A DNA stretch of 64,000 nucleotides from Pseudarthrobacter sulfonivorans (GTDB lineage: Bacteria; Actinomycetota; Actinomycetes; Actinomycetales; Micrococcaceae). The translations under genes and the position numbers were made by a program. Below are positions 16,025 to 24,151 of this stretch, one piece after another (the stretch's first letter is position 1; the number at the start of each line of letters is the position of its first letter). Location: contig NZ_JANFCZ010000008.1 of the NCBI RefSeq assembly GCF_024391045.1, forward strand, positions 83,757-147,756, read 5' to 3'. The notes beneath the pieces were generated by a model that searched no databases, was not told the origin of the DNA, and was given only the letters and a program-made list of their open reading frames with translations.

Positions 16025-17317
16025 ATGAAATTATGCCGCATGCGTCCCATGCAGAATTCCAGCCGCTTGCAGAATGTCCGATATGACCTGCGGGGGCCTC
16101 TCCAGCACATTGCGAAGCAAATGGAGGCTGAAGGACACCGCATCCTGCGCATGAATCTGGGAGATCCGGCGCCGTTCGGCCTCGAGGCACCCGAATCGAT
16201 CGTGGTGGACATGATCCACCACCTGCGCGGCGCCCAGGGATATAGCGATTCCAAAGGAATATTCTCGGCGCGGACTGCCATCTCGCAGTATTACCAGACC
16301 AGGGGCCTGATGCAGGTCGGTGTCGAGGATATCTTCGTTGGCAACGGCGTCAGTGAACTCATCTCCATGACGCTCCAGGGCTTCCTCGAAAGCGGAGACC
16401 AGGTCCTCATTCCCTCACCCGACTACCCTCTGTGGACCGCGTCGGTCATGCTCAGCGGTGGTGAAGCGGTGCACTACGCCTGCGATGAGCAAAACCACTG
16501 GTGGCCGGACATGGCCGACGTCGAAGCGAAGATCACCGACCGCACCCGGGCCATCGTCATCATCAACCCCAACAACCCGACGGGCGCCGTCTATCCACGA
16601 CGTGTTCTCGAACAGTTCGCGGACCTCGCCCGACGCTATGACCTGGTGCTTTTTTCTGACGAAATCTACGAGAAGATCCTCTACGAGGACGCGGTCCATA
16701 TCCACACCGCCTCTGTTGCCGAAGACATACCCGTCCTCACTTTCTCCGGCTTGTCCAAGGCCTACAGGATGCCTGGATACCGTGCGGGCTGGGTCGCCGT
16801 CACCGGCCCGCGCAGCGCCACGGCAGCCTACCGGGAATCGCTCGAACTGCTGGCCTCACTCAGGCTCTGCCCCAACGTCCCGGCACAACACGCCATCCAG
16901 ACCTCGCTTGGTGGTTACCAGAGCATTGACGACCTCGTGAAGCCCGGCGGGAGGCTGCGCGAACAGCGGGACCTGGCGTGCAGGCTGCTCAACGGGATCC
17001 CCGGCGTCAGCTGTGTCCCGGCGGCGGGGGCGATGTATCTCTTCCCCAGGCTGGACCCTGAGCTTTACCCCGTCGCCAACGACGAGCAGTTCGTGATCAA
17101 TCTCCTTCAGGAACAAAAGATTCTGGTCTCCCACGGAACCGCGTTCCATTGGCCGACACCCGACCACTTCAGGTTCGTCATCCTTCCGGCCGAGACCGAT
17201 ATCAGGGACGCGGTCAGCCGCATCGCTACCTTCCTGGCCAGCTACCGCACCAAGGTCCACAAGACGGTTGGCAGCGCGCCAGCGGATGGGGCGCCGGCGG
17301 CAACGCAAGCCGAATAA
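16025..17317 (+). CDS. PLP-dependent aminotransferase, alanine aminotransferase (AlaA/AlaT) type
   Basis: A 430-residue fold-type I class I/II aminotransferase. It has the family opening L-R-G-P-L-Q-H-I-A-K-Q-M-E-A-E-G, a G-Y-S-D-S-K-G block, I-I-N-P-N-N-P-T-G-A-V-Y, S-D-E-I-Y-E and the PLP lysine in S-G-L-S-K-A-Y-R-M-P-G-Y-R-A-G-W. The sequence resembles the glutamate-pyruvate aminotransferases of actinobacteria. An ATG at 16049 (M-Q-N-S-S-R-L) gives a more typical N-terminus and may be the true start, as neither has a good ribosome site. The C-terminal 25 residues are Ala/Gly-rich. It stands alone. Confidence 0.9.
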   Translation: MKLCRMRPMQNSSRLQNVRYDLRGPLQHIAKQMEAEGHRILRMNLGDPAPFGLEAPESIVVDMIHHLRGAQGYSDSKGIFSARTAISQYYQTRGLMQVGVEDIFVGNGVSELISMTLQGFLESGDQVLIPSPDYPLWTASVMLSGGEAVHYACDEQNHWWPDMADVEAKITDRTRAIVIINPNNPTGAVYPRRVLEQFADLARRYDLVLFSDEIYEKILYEDAVHIHTASVAEDIPVLTFSGLSKAYRMPGYRAGWVAVTGPRSATAAYRESLELLASLRLCPNVPAQHAIQTSLGGYQSIDDLVKPGGRLREQRDLACRLLNGIPGVSCVPAAGAMYLFPRLDPELYPVANDEQFVINLLQEQKILVSHGTAFHWPTPDHFRFVILPAETDIRDAVSRIATFLASYRTKVHKTVGSAPADGAPAATQAE

Positions 17318-17381
17318 CACCGCGGCTCCGAAGGGACCGGCCGCGAGTGATGCGCCTCAGTTCGCCCAATACGCTGTGCTA

Positions 17382-17837
17382 ATGGAAATTCGTGAAGTGA
17401 CCGCCGACGACCTGCACCAGGTGCAGGCGGTATGCGATGCCAGCGGGCGCGAACGCTGGACCGAAGATTCGATCATCCCGCGGAGCGACCGGCTCGTTCT
17501 GGCGGCCGTGACGGCAGGCGGGATCATCGGCGTGGCCAAAACGCATTTCCATCCGGACCCGGACGGCGCCGTGCCCGCAGGCCATTATCTGGGCGGCATC
17601 GTGGTGGTGCCGGGTTTTCGGCGGCAAGGAGTAGGTGCAGCCCTTACCCGGGCCCGGATGGAATGGATCTGGGCCCGGGCCGCGAGCGCCTATTACTTCG
17701 CGAACGAACACAACGACGCGTCCATCACTATGCACGAGGTTCTGGGCTTCCACCCTGTCGCCAGGTTCGCGGAAATTCACGGGGTGACCGCTGATCACGG
17801 GGAGTCAGAGCTGATCCTTTTTGAGGCAGCCAGATAG
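17382..17837 (+). CDS. GNAT-family N-acetyltransferase
   Basis: A 151-residue protein with the acetyl-CoA binding signature G-G-I-V-V-V-P-G-F-R-R-Q-G-V-G-A-A-L-T near residues 70-88, followed by the typical late strand with Y-Y-F-A-N-E-H-N-D-A-S and the G-F-H-P-V-A-R-F block. The substrate is unknown. I use the ATG at 17382 (M-E-I-R-E-V-T-A-D-D-L), the usual GNAT N-terminus; the earlier in-frame start at 17268 overlaps the aminotransferase and adds an unrelated basic stretch. Confidence 0.88.
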   Translation: MEIREVTADDLHQVQAVCDASGRERWTEDSIIPRSDRLVLAAVTAGGIIGVAKTHFHPDPDGAVPAGHYLGGIVVVPGFRRQGVGAALTRARMEWIWARAASAYYFANEHNDASITMHEVLGFHPVARFAEIHGVTADHGESELILFEAAR

Positions 17838-17893
17838 AGCGTCCCGGCTCACGTCGACGGTGGGTCCGTTCTCTTCCGCCTTGATATTGGGCG

Positions 17894-18562
17894 TTATGGC
17901 TGCTGCCGCTTCACCATCTCCGTGATCCAGATGGGCGCGAAGGGCGAGGTGCAGTTGGGCGGTGTGGGGTAGTCCTTCAGCACCTCCAGTCGCTCTCCAA
18001 TATCCAGGGCACGGGCACGGTACTCGGCGTGCTCAATCCCGATCTGGGCCAGGCAGTGGTTCATGGCCCACTGCAGGCGATCCGGAGCGGCCTGCATCTG
18101 CGCCTCGATGATGTCCAGCAGCCCGGTGAGGTCCAGTCCTTCAGGCTTCTTCGCCACCCGCTCTGTGGTCAGGGCCCAGCCGGCACTAGCAACCACAGGA
18201 TCCGGGTCGGCGAACCAGGCCACGCGCAGTTCCTCCGCGTGCGGGCTCTTCTTCACCACGTAGTTCACCAGCCAGTCCTGCACTTTGGGCGTGCGCGACT
18301 GGCGCAGCATGGCGTCCAGCTCGTCGCGCCCGAATTCCTTTGGACGGCAAATCAGCAGAGCCAACAACTTTGCCGCGGTGTCTCCGGTTGCCCAGAGTTC
18401 ACGTGCAAGGTCCTGCTGGGTCTTGAGCCGTTTGGCAACCGCCCGCAGCTTGCTGAGGTTCACCCCGTGATCGTCCCCGTTCCGTGCATTCACCTCACGG
18501 GCTCTGGGCTCCTCCAGCGCGGCCAATTCGGTCATCAGCTCGTCCACCGTCGTCCCGGTCAC
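17894..18562 (-). CDS. AlkD-like DNA alkylation repair protein
   Basis: A 222-residue all-helical HEAT-repeat protein resembling DNA alkylation repair enzymes of the AlkD group: an N-terminal block ending in H-G-V-N-L-S-K-L-R-A-V-A-K-R-L, then L-A-R-E-L-W-A-T-G, a W-L-V-N-Y-V-V region and a C-terminal W-A-M-N-H-C-L-A-Q-I-G. AlkD proteins excise alkylated bases without base flipping; this subgroup is more distant and the activity is unproven. It starts with GTG overlapping the stop of the PfkB kinase gene (GTGA), so both are on one message. Confidence 0.8.
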   Translation of the reverse strand: MTGTTVDELMTELAALEEPRAREVNARNGDDHGVNLSKLRAVAKRLKTQQDLARELWATGDTAAKLLALLICRPKEFGRDELDAMLRQSRTPKVQDWLVNYVVKKSPHAEELRVAWFADPDPVVASAGWALTTERVAKKPEGLDLTGLLDIIEAQMQAAPDRLQWAMNHCLAQIGIEHAEYRARALDIGERLEVLKDYPTPPNCTSPFAPIWITEMVKRQQP

Positions 18563-19524
18563 AGCTCCTCCTCACCGGCGTTGAGCTCCGCAACAGCGTT
18601 CAGCTCCGCGCGCGTGGGCGGGTTGGCCCCCGGCCTGGAGACGGTCACCGCGGCCGCGCGGGAGGCATGGGCCAGGAGTTCGGCCAGGCCTTCGGCGGGC
18701 AGTCCGCGGAGTGCTTCCCGGTTCTGCGCGCCGTCCAGGCCGCGGTCAACAATGCCGGAGAGCAGCGCCGCCATAAACGAATCCCCCGCACCCACAGTGT
18801 CCGCCACGTCCACTTCCGGCGCCGGACACTCCACCTCACCGGCAGCTGTAATCCCCCACGGCCCGGCCGCCCCGCGGGTGACCACCACCATCGCCGGTCC
18901 CTCCGCGCCGCCAAGGGACAGCCAGCGCCGGGCAGATTCCAGCACGTCAGCGCCCGGGTAGAGCCACGCCAGATCCTCGTCCGAAGCCTTGACAACATCC
19001 GCCAGGGAGGCGAACTTCTCAGCCTGCCGGCGCGCATATTCCACGTCGGTGATGATGCTGGGACGGCAGTTGGGGTCGAAGCTGATGGTGGCGGAAGGGT
19101 GGGCGTGTTCGACGGCGGCGAGGACGTCCGCGGCGCCGGGCGCCAGCATCGTGGCGATGGAGCCTGTGTGCAGCAGGGTGGTTCCCTGCAGCATAAACGC
19201 GAGCCGGTCCGCCAGGTTGGGAAGCTCCCAGGCGAGGTCGAACGTGTAGGTGGCGGCGCCGTCGTCGTCAATCTGCGCGGTGGCGACGCTGGTGGGCAGG
19301 TCATCGGGGCCCTGCGGCAGCATCACCGAACTGGCCCGCAGGTGGGCGGCGACGGCGTCCCCGTAGGCGTCGCGGCCGTACCGCCCAATGAACTGCACGG
19401 GATGGTCCAGGCGCGCCAGCCCCACCGCGACGTTGAGCGGGCTGCCGCCCACGTGGGCCTCGATTCCGGAGCCGCGCTGGACAACATCAACAAGGCCTTC
19501 GCCGATAACAGTGAGCATGCTCAT
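18559..19524 (-). CDS. PfkB-family carbohydrate kinase (fructokinase-like)
   Basis: A 321-residue sugar kinase. The N-terminal G-G-S-P-L-N-V-A-V-G-L-A-R-L block binds sugar, and the C-terminal D-T-V-G-A-G-D-S-F-M-A-A-L-L is the PfkB signature with the catalytic Asp. The layout resembles fructokinases, but the substrate is not certain. The start M-S-M-L-T-V-I-G-E-G at 19524 matches the family; the open frame continues to 20313 only because it is antisense to the sialidase gene. It is divergent from the sialidase by 57 nt, so a link to sugar scavenging is possible. Confidence 0.88.
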   Translation of the reverse strand: MSMLTVIGEGLVDVVQRGSGIEAHVGGSPLNVAVGLARLDHPVQFIGRYGRDAYGDAVAAHLRASSVMLPQGPDDLPTSVATAQIDDDGAATYTFDLAWELPNLADRLAFMLQGTTLLHTGSIATMLAPGAADVLAAVEHAHPSATISFDPNCRPSIITDVEYARRQAEKFASLADVVKASDEDLAWLYPGADVLESARRWLSLGGAEGPAMVVVTRGAAGPWGITAAGEVECPAPEVDVADTVGAGDSFMAALLSGIVDRGLDGAQNREALRGLPAEGLAELLAHASRAAAVTVSRPGANPPTRAELNAVAELNAGEEEL

Positions 19525-19581
19525 ACTCTGCCAGAGAGACCCGGGTCGAGTCAGGCTGCGTTCATCCCCTAGCATGGAGAT

Positions 19582-21339
19582 ATGACATCCCATGTCTTGC
19601 CAATGATGGCAGCTGCGCCAGCCGTCGAGCACGTCCTCGCGGTCCGGGGCGTTGGCGGCTACCGCCAATACCGCATCCCGGCCCTCGCCGTCTCGTGGCA
19701 GGGCACGGTCCTGGCCGCGTACGACGGACGCCCCAACCTCGACGACCTGCCCAACCCGATCGACCTCCTGCTCCGGCGCAGCACGGACAACGGCAAGACC
19801 TGGAAACCCCAGCAGGTAGTGCGCACCGGCGGCGGCCTCAACGGCTACGGCGATCCCAGCCTCTTGGTGGATATGGACACCGGCCGCATCTTTATGTTCC
19901 ACGCCGCCGGAACGCACGCCGGCTTCTTCGAGGCGGTGGCCGGCACGGATCCCTACGACCAGGTTCAACACTGCGACCTGAGCTTCTCCGACGACGACGG
20001 CCTGACCTGGCAGCACCGCCGGATCACCGCGCAGCTCAAGCTCCGGCCCCGGACACGCCCGGACGAACCGGACATCACGGGAATCTTCGCCGCGGCGGGC
20101 CAGGGCATCCAGATCCACACCGGGCCGTTCCGCGGACGGCTGGTGCAGCAGTACGTGGTCCTCGCCGGCGGTGAGATCATGGCCGCCTCCGCCTTCAGCG
20201 ACGACCACGGCGAGACCTGGACGCTCGGGGAACTGATCGGCGCGGGCACGCATGGTTTCAGTCCCAATGAAAACAAGGTGACCACCCTCGCCGACGGCCG
20301 GCTTTTGCTGCACAGCCGCGGCACGCCGCGCCGCCTTGCCGCAAAGTCCGACGACGGCGGCGCCACTTGGGGTGCGCTGGTTCCGGTTGAGGACCTCCCG
20401 GACCCGGGCGACAACGGATCGCTGGTTCGCTTCGATAGCCTGCCGTCGGTGGCATCCTTGGCCGACGAAGGCACTGATGCCTGGCTGCTGGCCACCAACA
20501 ACCAGGACACGGCCCTACGGCGGAACACCGTCCTGAGCCTCTCCACGGACAATGGCCACAGCTGGCCAGCCAAGCTGGTCCTCTGCCCGGGCAGCTCTGC
20601 CTACTCCACCGCCGCCCGGCTCCCCAACGGCAACATCGGCGTCCTCTACGAGCGGCAGGGCTACCGGGAGATCGTCTTCGTGTCCGTGCCGGCGGAACAG
20701 CTGACAGCACAGCTGACGGCGGGCCCTCCTGACCCCGGAGCGTTCGAGCCGGCCGCCGATGAGGACGCCAGCCTGGCGTTCGACATGGTGCTCCGCTCCA
20801 TCACTCCCGGCCGGCCGGCCGTCTGGCAGAACTCTGGGGACTTCCACGTGATGCCCTCCGTCGCTGCCGAATGGGCCGTCCACACCTGGAAGGAAATCGG
20901 CCAGGGCTACACTGCCGAGGCGGCCCAGGTGATCGGTACCAGGGAAGCGCAGGACCTCAACTACGGACCGATCATCCCTGGCTACAAACCCGGGGACATC
21001 CTTGCGTTCACGGGCCGGGCGCGCAACGACGGCCCCGAGCCGGTGACGGGCGTCCGCCTCTCCGGCCCCGGCGCGGAGGCCTTCCCCGTGGCCAACCTCG
21101 GCCCGGGCGAGGAAACCCTCTACTTCACTCCCGGCTACACCGTCACCGATGCGGACGTGGCACGCGGCCGCGCGGACGTCGTCTTCGACCTGGCAGCCGA
21201 GCGGGGCACCACGGCCGTGCGCCGCCGTCGTGCGTTCACTTTTGATACCCGCAGCGGTGGCGTCGCGGCGGGAGACTGCGAGAGCGTCGGCCCAAAACCC
21301 ACGTTAAATGAGAGAGCGTTCGCGGAAAAGCCCCATTAA
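19582..21339 (+). CDS. nanH: Exo-alpha-sialidase without a signal peptide
   Basis: A 585-residue six-bladed propeller of GH33 type: Y-R-I-P near residue 30, then five Asp boxes (S-T-D-N-G-K-T-W, S-D-D-D-G-L-T-W, S-D-D-H-G-E-T-W, S-D-D-G-G-A-T-W, S-T-D-N-G-H-S-W) and N-I-G-V-L-Y-E, which carries a catalytic Glu. A beta-rich C-terminal domain follows (about 445-560), like the Ig-type domains attached to actinobacterial sialidases. It releases terminal sialic acids. No Sec or Tat signal is visible, so it may act inside on imported sialosides or leave by another route. The last 20 or so residues are encoded by a 32-bp tandem repeat, so the C-terminus may be a recent extension. It heads the sialic acid operon. 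Confidence 0.88.
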   Translation: MTSHVLPMMAAAPAVEHVLAVRGVGGYRQYRIPALAVSWQGTVLAAYDGRPNLDDLPNPIDLLLRRSTDNGKTWKPQQVVRTGGGLNGYGDPSLLVDMDTGRIFMFHAAGTHAGFFEAVAGTDPYDQVQHCDLSFSDDDGLTWQHRRITAQLKLRPRTRPDEPDITGIFAAAGQGIQIHTGPFRGRLVQQYVVLAGGEIMAASAFSDDHGETWTLGELIGAGTHGFSPNENKVTTLADGRLLLHSRGTPRRLAAKSDDGGATWGALVPVEDLPDPGDNGSLVRFDSLPSVASLADEGTDAWLLATNNQDTALRRNTVLSLSTDNGHSWPAKLVLCPGSSAYSTAARLPNGNIGVLYERQGYREIVFVSVPAEQLTAQLTAGPPDPGAFEPAADEDASLAFDMVLRSITPGRPAVWQNSGDFHVMPSVAAEWAVHTWKEIGQGYTAEAAQVIGTREAQDLNYGPIIPGYKPGDILAFTGRARNDGPEPVTGVRLSGPGAEAFPVANLGPGEETLYFTPGYTVTDADVARGRADVVFDLAAERGTTAVRRRRAFTFDTRSGGVAAGDCESVGPKPTLNERAFAEKPH

Positions 21340-21351
21340 GTGAGAGAGCGT
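21277..21351 (+). repeat. 32-bp tandem repeat with TGAGAGAGCGT core
   Basis: The 11-mer core occurs at 21277 (one mismatch), 21309 and 21341, at exactly 32-bp spacing. The segments between share a G/C-rich part and an A-rich part. The array encodes the sialidase C-terminus and its stop and runs into the intergenic gap before the ABC binding protein. Confidence 0.7.
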
Positions 21352-21384
21352 CCCCGGCAGGGGCGCCGGTGGAGGGGTGGGCGC

Positions 21385-21441
21385 TTGACGGGACGCTGTG
21401 ATCCGACTTACAGTCATCCTACGAGCTCGGACGTCCTACAT
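21385..21441 (+). promoter_or_regulatory. Promoter and candidate GntR operator of the sialic acid importer
   Basis: TTGACG (21385-21390), an 18-nt spacer and TACAGT (21409-21414) form a plausible sigma-70-type promoter. Just past the expected start lies GGACGTCC (21429-21436) inside a 19-bp block (21423-21441) that matches at 14 of 19 positions a block upstream of the GntR gene at 45 kb. Placement over the transcription start fits repression. Confidence 0.5.
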
Positions 21442-21472
21442 CCGATAAACCTTCTGGAATGGCGAGGCACTC

Positions 21473-23095
21473 ATGAACGAAACCCTTAAAAACCTGCCGC
21501 TGGTCAATGACGCCAGCCGCCGGAACTTCCTCAAGCTGACCGGTGCCATGGGTGCTGCCGCAGCATTCACCGCATCCGTTGCCGCATGCGGCAGCCCCGC
21601 GGCAACCACCACCGGCAGCTCCGCGAACACCGCCGCCATCAACAAGGACCTCACCATCGAGGCGGGCATCTCCTACGCCCTGTCCACCGGCTTCGACCCG
21701 CTGAGCTCCTCCGGTGCCACGCCGATGGCCGCGAACCTGCACATCTTCGAGGGCCTCGTCGAACTCCACCCCGCCACGCGCGAGCCGTACAACGCCCTCG
21801 CCGCGGCAGACCCCAAGAAGGTCAACGACACCACCTACCAGGTGACCATCCGCGACGGAGCCAAGTTCCACAACGGCGCCCCGGTGACCACCGAGGACGT
21901 GGCCTTCTCCTTCACCCGCGTGATGGACCCGGCGAACAAGTCCCTGTTCTCCCAGTTCATTCCGTTCATCCAGGACGTCAAGCCCGTGGATGCCAAGACG
22001 GTTGAGTTCACCCTCAAGTACGCATTCCCCGGCTTCGGCCCCCGCATCTCCGTGGTCAAGATCGTCCCCAAGGCCTTGGCCACGGACCTCAAGGCCTTCG
22101 ACGCAGCCCCCGTCGGCACCGGCCCCTACAAGCTCATCTCCGCCGTCAAGGACGACAAGATCGTCTTCGAAGCGTTCGCCGACTACAACGGCCCCAAGCC
22201 GGCACTGGCCAAGGGCATGACCTGGCTCCTGCTCTCCGATGCCGCCGCCCGCGTCACCGCCGTCCAGTCCGGCCGCGTCCAGGCCATCGAGGACGTCCCC
22301 TACCTGGACATGGACGGCCTGAAGTCCAAGGTCAAGGTCGAGTCGGTGCAGTCGTTCGGCCTGATGTTCCTGATGTTCAACTGCAACAAGGCGCCGTTCA
22401 ACAACAAGCTGGTCCGCCAGGCCCTGCACTACGGCCTGGACAAGGACGCCATCATCAAGAAGGCCCTGTTCGGCAATGCCAAGCCGGCCAGCTCGTACTT
22501 CCAGGAAGGCCACCCGGACTACATCAAGGCCAAGAACGTCTACGGCTACGATGCCAAGAAGGCTGAAGACCTGCTCAAGGAAGCCGGCGTCACCAGCCTC
22601 GAGTTCGAACTGCTCACCACGGACACCGCCTGGGTCAAGGACGTTGCCCCGCTGATCCTCGAATCCTGGAACAAGATCCCGGGCGTCAAGGCCTCCGTGA
22701 AGAGCATCCAGTCCGGCGCCCTGTACACGGACCGCGTTGGCACCGGCGACTACACGGTGGTTGCGGCACCGGGTGACCCGTCGGTCTTCGGCAACGACGC
22801 GGACCTGCTCCTGAGCTGGTTCTACTCGGGCGCCACCTGGATGGAAAAGCGCGCCTACTGGACCGCCCCGGAGCGCGCCCAGCTGCAGGACCTGATGAAC
22901 AAGGGCTCGCAGGCCGCCGGAGCGGACGCCAAGAAGATCACCGGCGACATCGTGGACCTGGTCTCCGAGGAACTCCCCCTCTACCCGATCTTCCACCGCC
23001 AGCTGCCCTCCGCCTGGGACGAGAAGAAGCTCAACGGCTTCAAGCCGCTGCCCACCACCGGCATGTCGTTCATCGACGTCGGACGCACCTCCTAG
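21473..23095 (+). CDS. Sialic acid/peptide-type ABC transporter substrate-binding lipoprotein
   Basis: A 540-residue family 5 (peptide/nickel type) solute-binding protein. The N-terminus combines a twin-arginine motif (S-R-R-N-F-L-K) with a lipobox ending at Cys39 (S-V-A-A-C), so it is probably a Tat-exported lipoprotein. The body has F-E-G-L-V-E-L-H-P and the [19 protein letters not shown] block of the family. The operon context (sialidase, NanA, NanK, NanE, NagA) implies the ligand is N-acetylneuraminate, as for SiaE of Corynebacterium and SatA of Haemophilus ducreyi. It is followed by a hairpin that may keep its message more abundant than that of the membrane parts. Confidence 0.88.
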   Translation: MNETLKNLPLVNDASRRNFLKLTGAMGAAAAFTASVAACGSPAATTTGSSANTAAINKDLTIEAGISYALSTGFDPLSSSGATPMAANLHIFEGLVELHPATREPYNALAAADPKKVNDTTYQVTIRDGAKFHNGAPVTTEDVAFSFTRVMDPANKSLFSQFIPFIQDVKPVDAKTVEFTLKYAFPGFGPRISVVKIVPKALATDLKAFDAAPVGTGPYKLISAVKDDKIVFEAFADYNGPKPALAKGMTWLLLSDAAARVTAVQSGRVQAIEDVPYLDMDGLKSKVKVESVQSFGLMFLMFNCNKAPFNNKLVRQALHYGLDKDAIIKKALFGNAKPASSYFQEGHPDYIKAKNVYGYDAKKAEDLLKEAGVTSLEFELLTTDTAWVKDVAPLILESWNKIPGVKASVKSIQSGALYTDRVGTGDYTVVAAPGDPSVFGNDADLLLSWFYSGATWMEKRAYWTAPERAQLQDLMNKGSQAAGADAKKITGDIVDLVSEELPLYPIFHRQLPSAWDEKKLNGFKPLPTTGMSFIDVGRTS

Positions 23096-23108
23096 CAGCC
23101 CACGTACT

Positions 23109-23159
23109 GCGGGGCCTGCCCGGCGACCCGCCCCCAAGGGAACGCCCGGCAGGCCCCGC
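23109..23159 (+). terminator. Intercistronic hairpin after the binding-protein gene
   Basis: Perfect 12-bp GC-rich stem (23109-23120 with 23148-23159). It lies between the binding protein and the first permease with no T-tract, so it more likely limits read-through or protects the upstream message than ends the operon. Confidence 0.5.
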
Positions 23160-23191
23160 GCTCTGCACTCCCCAACAAACCGGAGAACAAA

Positions 23192-24148
23192 TTGGTCACG
23201 ATATTGCGTCTGCTCGGCCGCAGACTCGCAGCACTGCCATTGATGATCCTGGGCATCACCCTGCTCGTCTTCCTTGTCCTGCAGGCCGCGCCCGGCGACC
23301 AGGCCAGCTCCGCCCTCGGTGACGGCGCCTCCGAGGAAGCCAAGCAGCAGTACCGCCAGGAAAACGGCCTGAACGATCCGCTGGTCCTGCAGTACTTCCG
23401 CTTCGTCGGCAAGCTGCTGCAGTTCGACCTCGGCGTCACCACCCCGCCGGCCAAGTCGGTTGCCTCCATGATCGGCTCCGCGTTCCCCCTGACGCTGCAG
23501 CTGACCTTCCTGGGCGTCCTCATCGCCATCGTCGTGTCCCTGGTCTTCGGCATCCTCGGCGCCCTGTACCGGGACAAGTGGCAGGACCAGCTGGTCCGGG
23601 TCTTCTCGATCGCCGCGATCGCCACGCCGTCGTTCTGGCTGGGCATCCTGCTGATCCAGTGGTTCGCCCTGGGCACCAACCCGATGTTCCCCTCCGGCGG
23701 CATCGCGACGCCGGAATCCGGTTTTGGGGGCTGGCTGAACTCCATGGCACTCCCGGCCCTCGCGCTCGGCATCCCCGTCTCCGCCTCGCTGATCCGCGTG
23801 GTCCGCACCTCCATGGTGGAGGAACTGGACCGCGACTACGTCCGGACCGCCATCGGCAACGGCGTCCCCTACCGCGAGGTGGTTTCCCGCAACGTCCTCC
23901 GCAACGCCCTGGTCACCCCGGTGACCGTGCTGGGACTGCGCGTGGGCTATCTGCTGGGCGGCGCCGTCGTGATTGAAATGATCTTCGCCCTGCCCGGCAT
24001 GGGCCAGCTGATCCTCAATGGCATCACCAACCTGGACATCAACCTGGTCCAGGGCGTGGTGCTCACCATCTCGGTCACCTTTGTCCTCGTGAACATCGTG
24101 GTGGACCTCCTGTACTTGCTCATCAACCCCCGAATCAGGACGGTATAG
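23192..24148 (+). CDS. ABC transporter permease, DppB type (sialic acid importer)
   Basis: A 318-residue inner-membrane permease with an N-terminal helix (G-I-T-L-L-V-F-L-V-L), a periplasmic loop and five further helices. The ATPase-contact loop is visible as R-T-A-I-G-N-G-V-P-Y-R-E-V-V-S-R-N-V-L-R near residue 225, and N-P-R-I-R ends the protein, as in DppB/OppB. The start is TTG at 23192 with GGAGAACAA upstream. It pairs with the permease half of the next protein, whose start is 3 nt after this stop. Confidence 0.9.
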   Translation: MVTILRLLGRRLAALPLMILGITLLVFLVLQAAPGDQASSALGDGASEEAKQQYRQENGLNDPLVLQYFRFVGKLLQFDLGVTTPPAKSVASMIGSAFPLTLQLTFLGVLIAIVVSLVFGILGALYRDKWQDQLVRVFSIAAIATPSFWLGILLIQWFALGTNPMFPSGGIATPESGFGGWLNSMALPALALGIPVSASLIRVVRTSMVEELDRDYVRTAIGNGVPYREVVSRNVLRNALVTPVTVLGLRVGYLLGGAVVIEMIFALPGMGQLILNGITNLDINLVQGVVLTISVTFVLVNIVVDLLYLLINPRIRTV

Positions 24149-24151
24149 CTC

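Noticed and set aside
18559..20313. N-terminal extension of the PfkB kinase to 584 residues
   Set aside because: The extra part is antisense to the sialidase. The family N-terminus begins at 19524.
21277..21351. Possible CRISPR array from the regular 32-bp repeat
   Set aside because: The repeat core is only 11 bp, there are three units, the between-segments are related to each other, and no cas genes are present.
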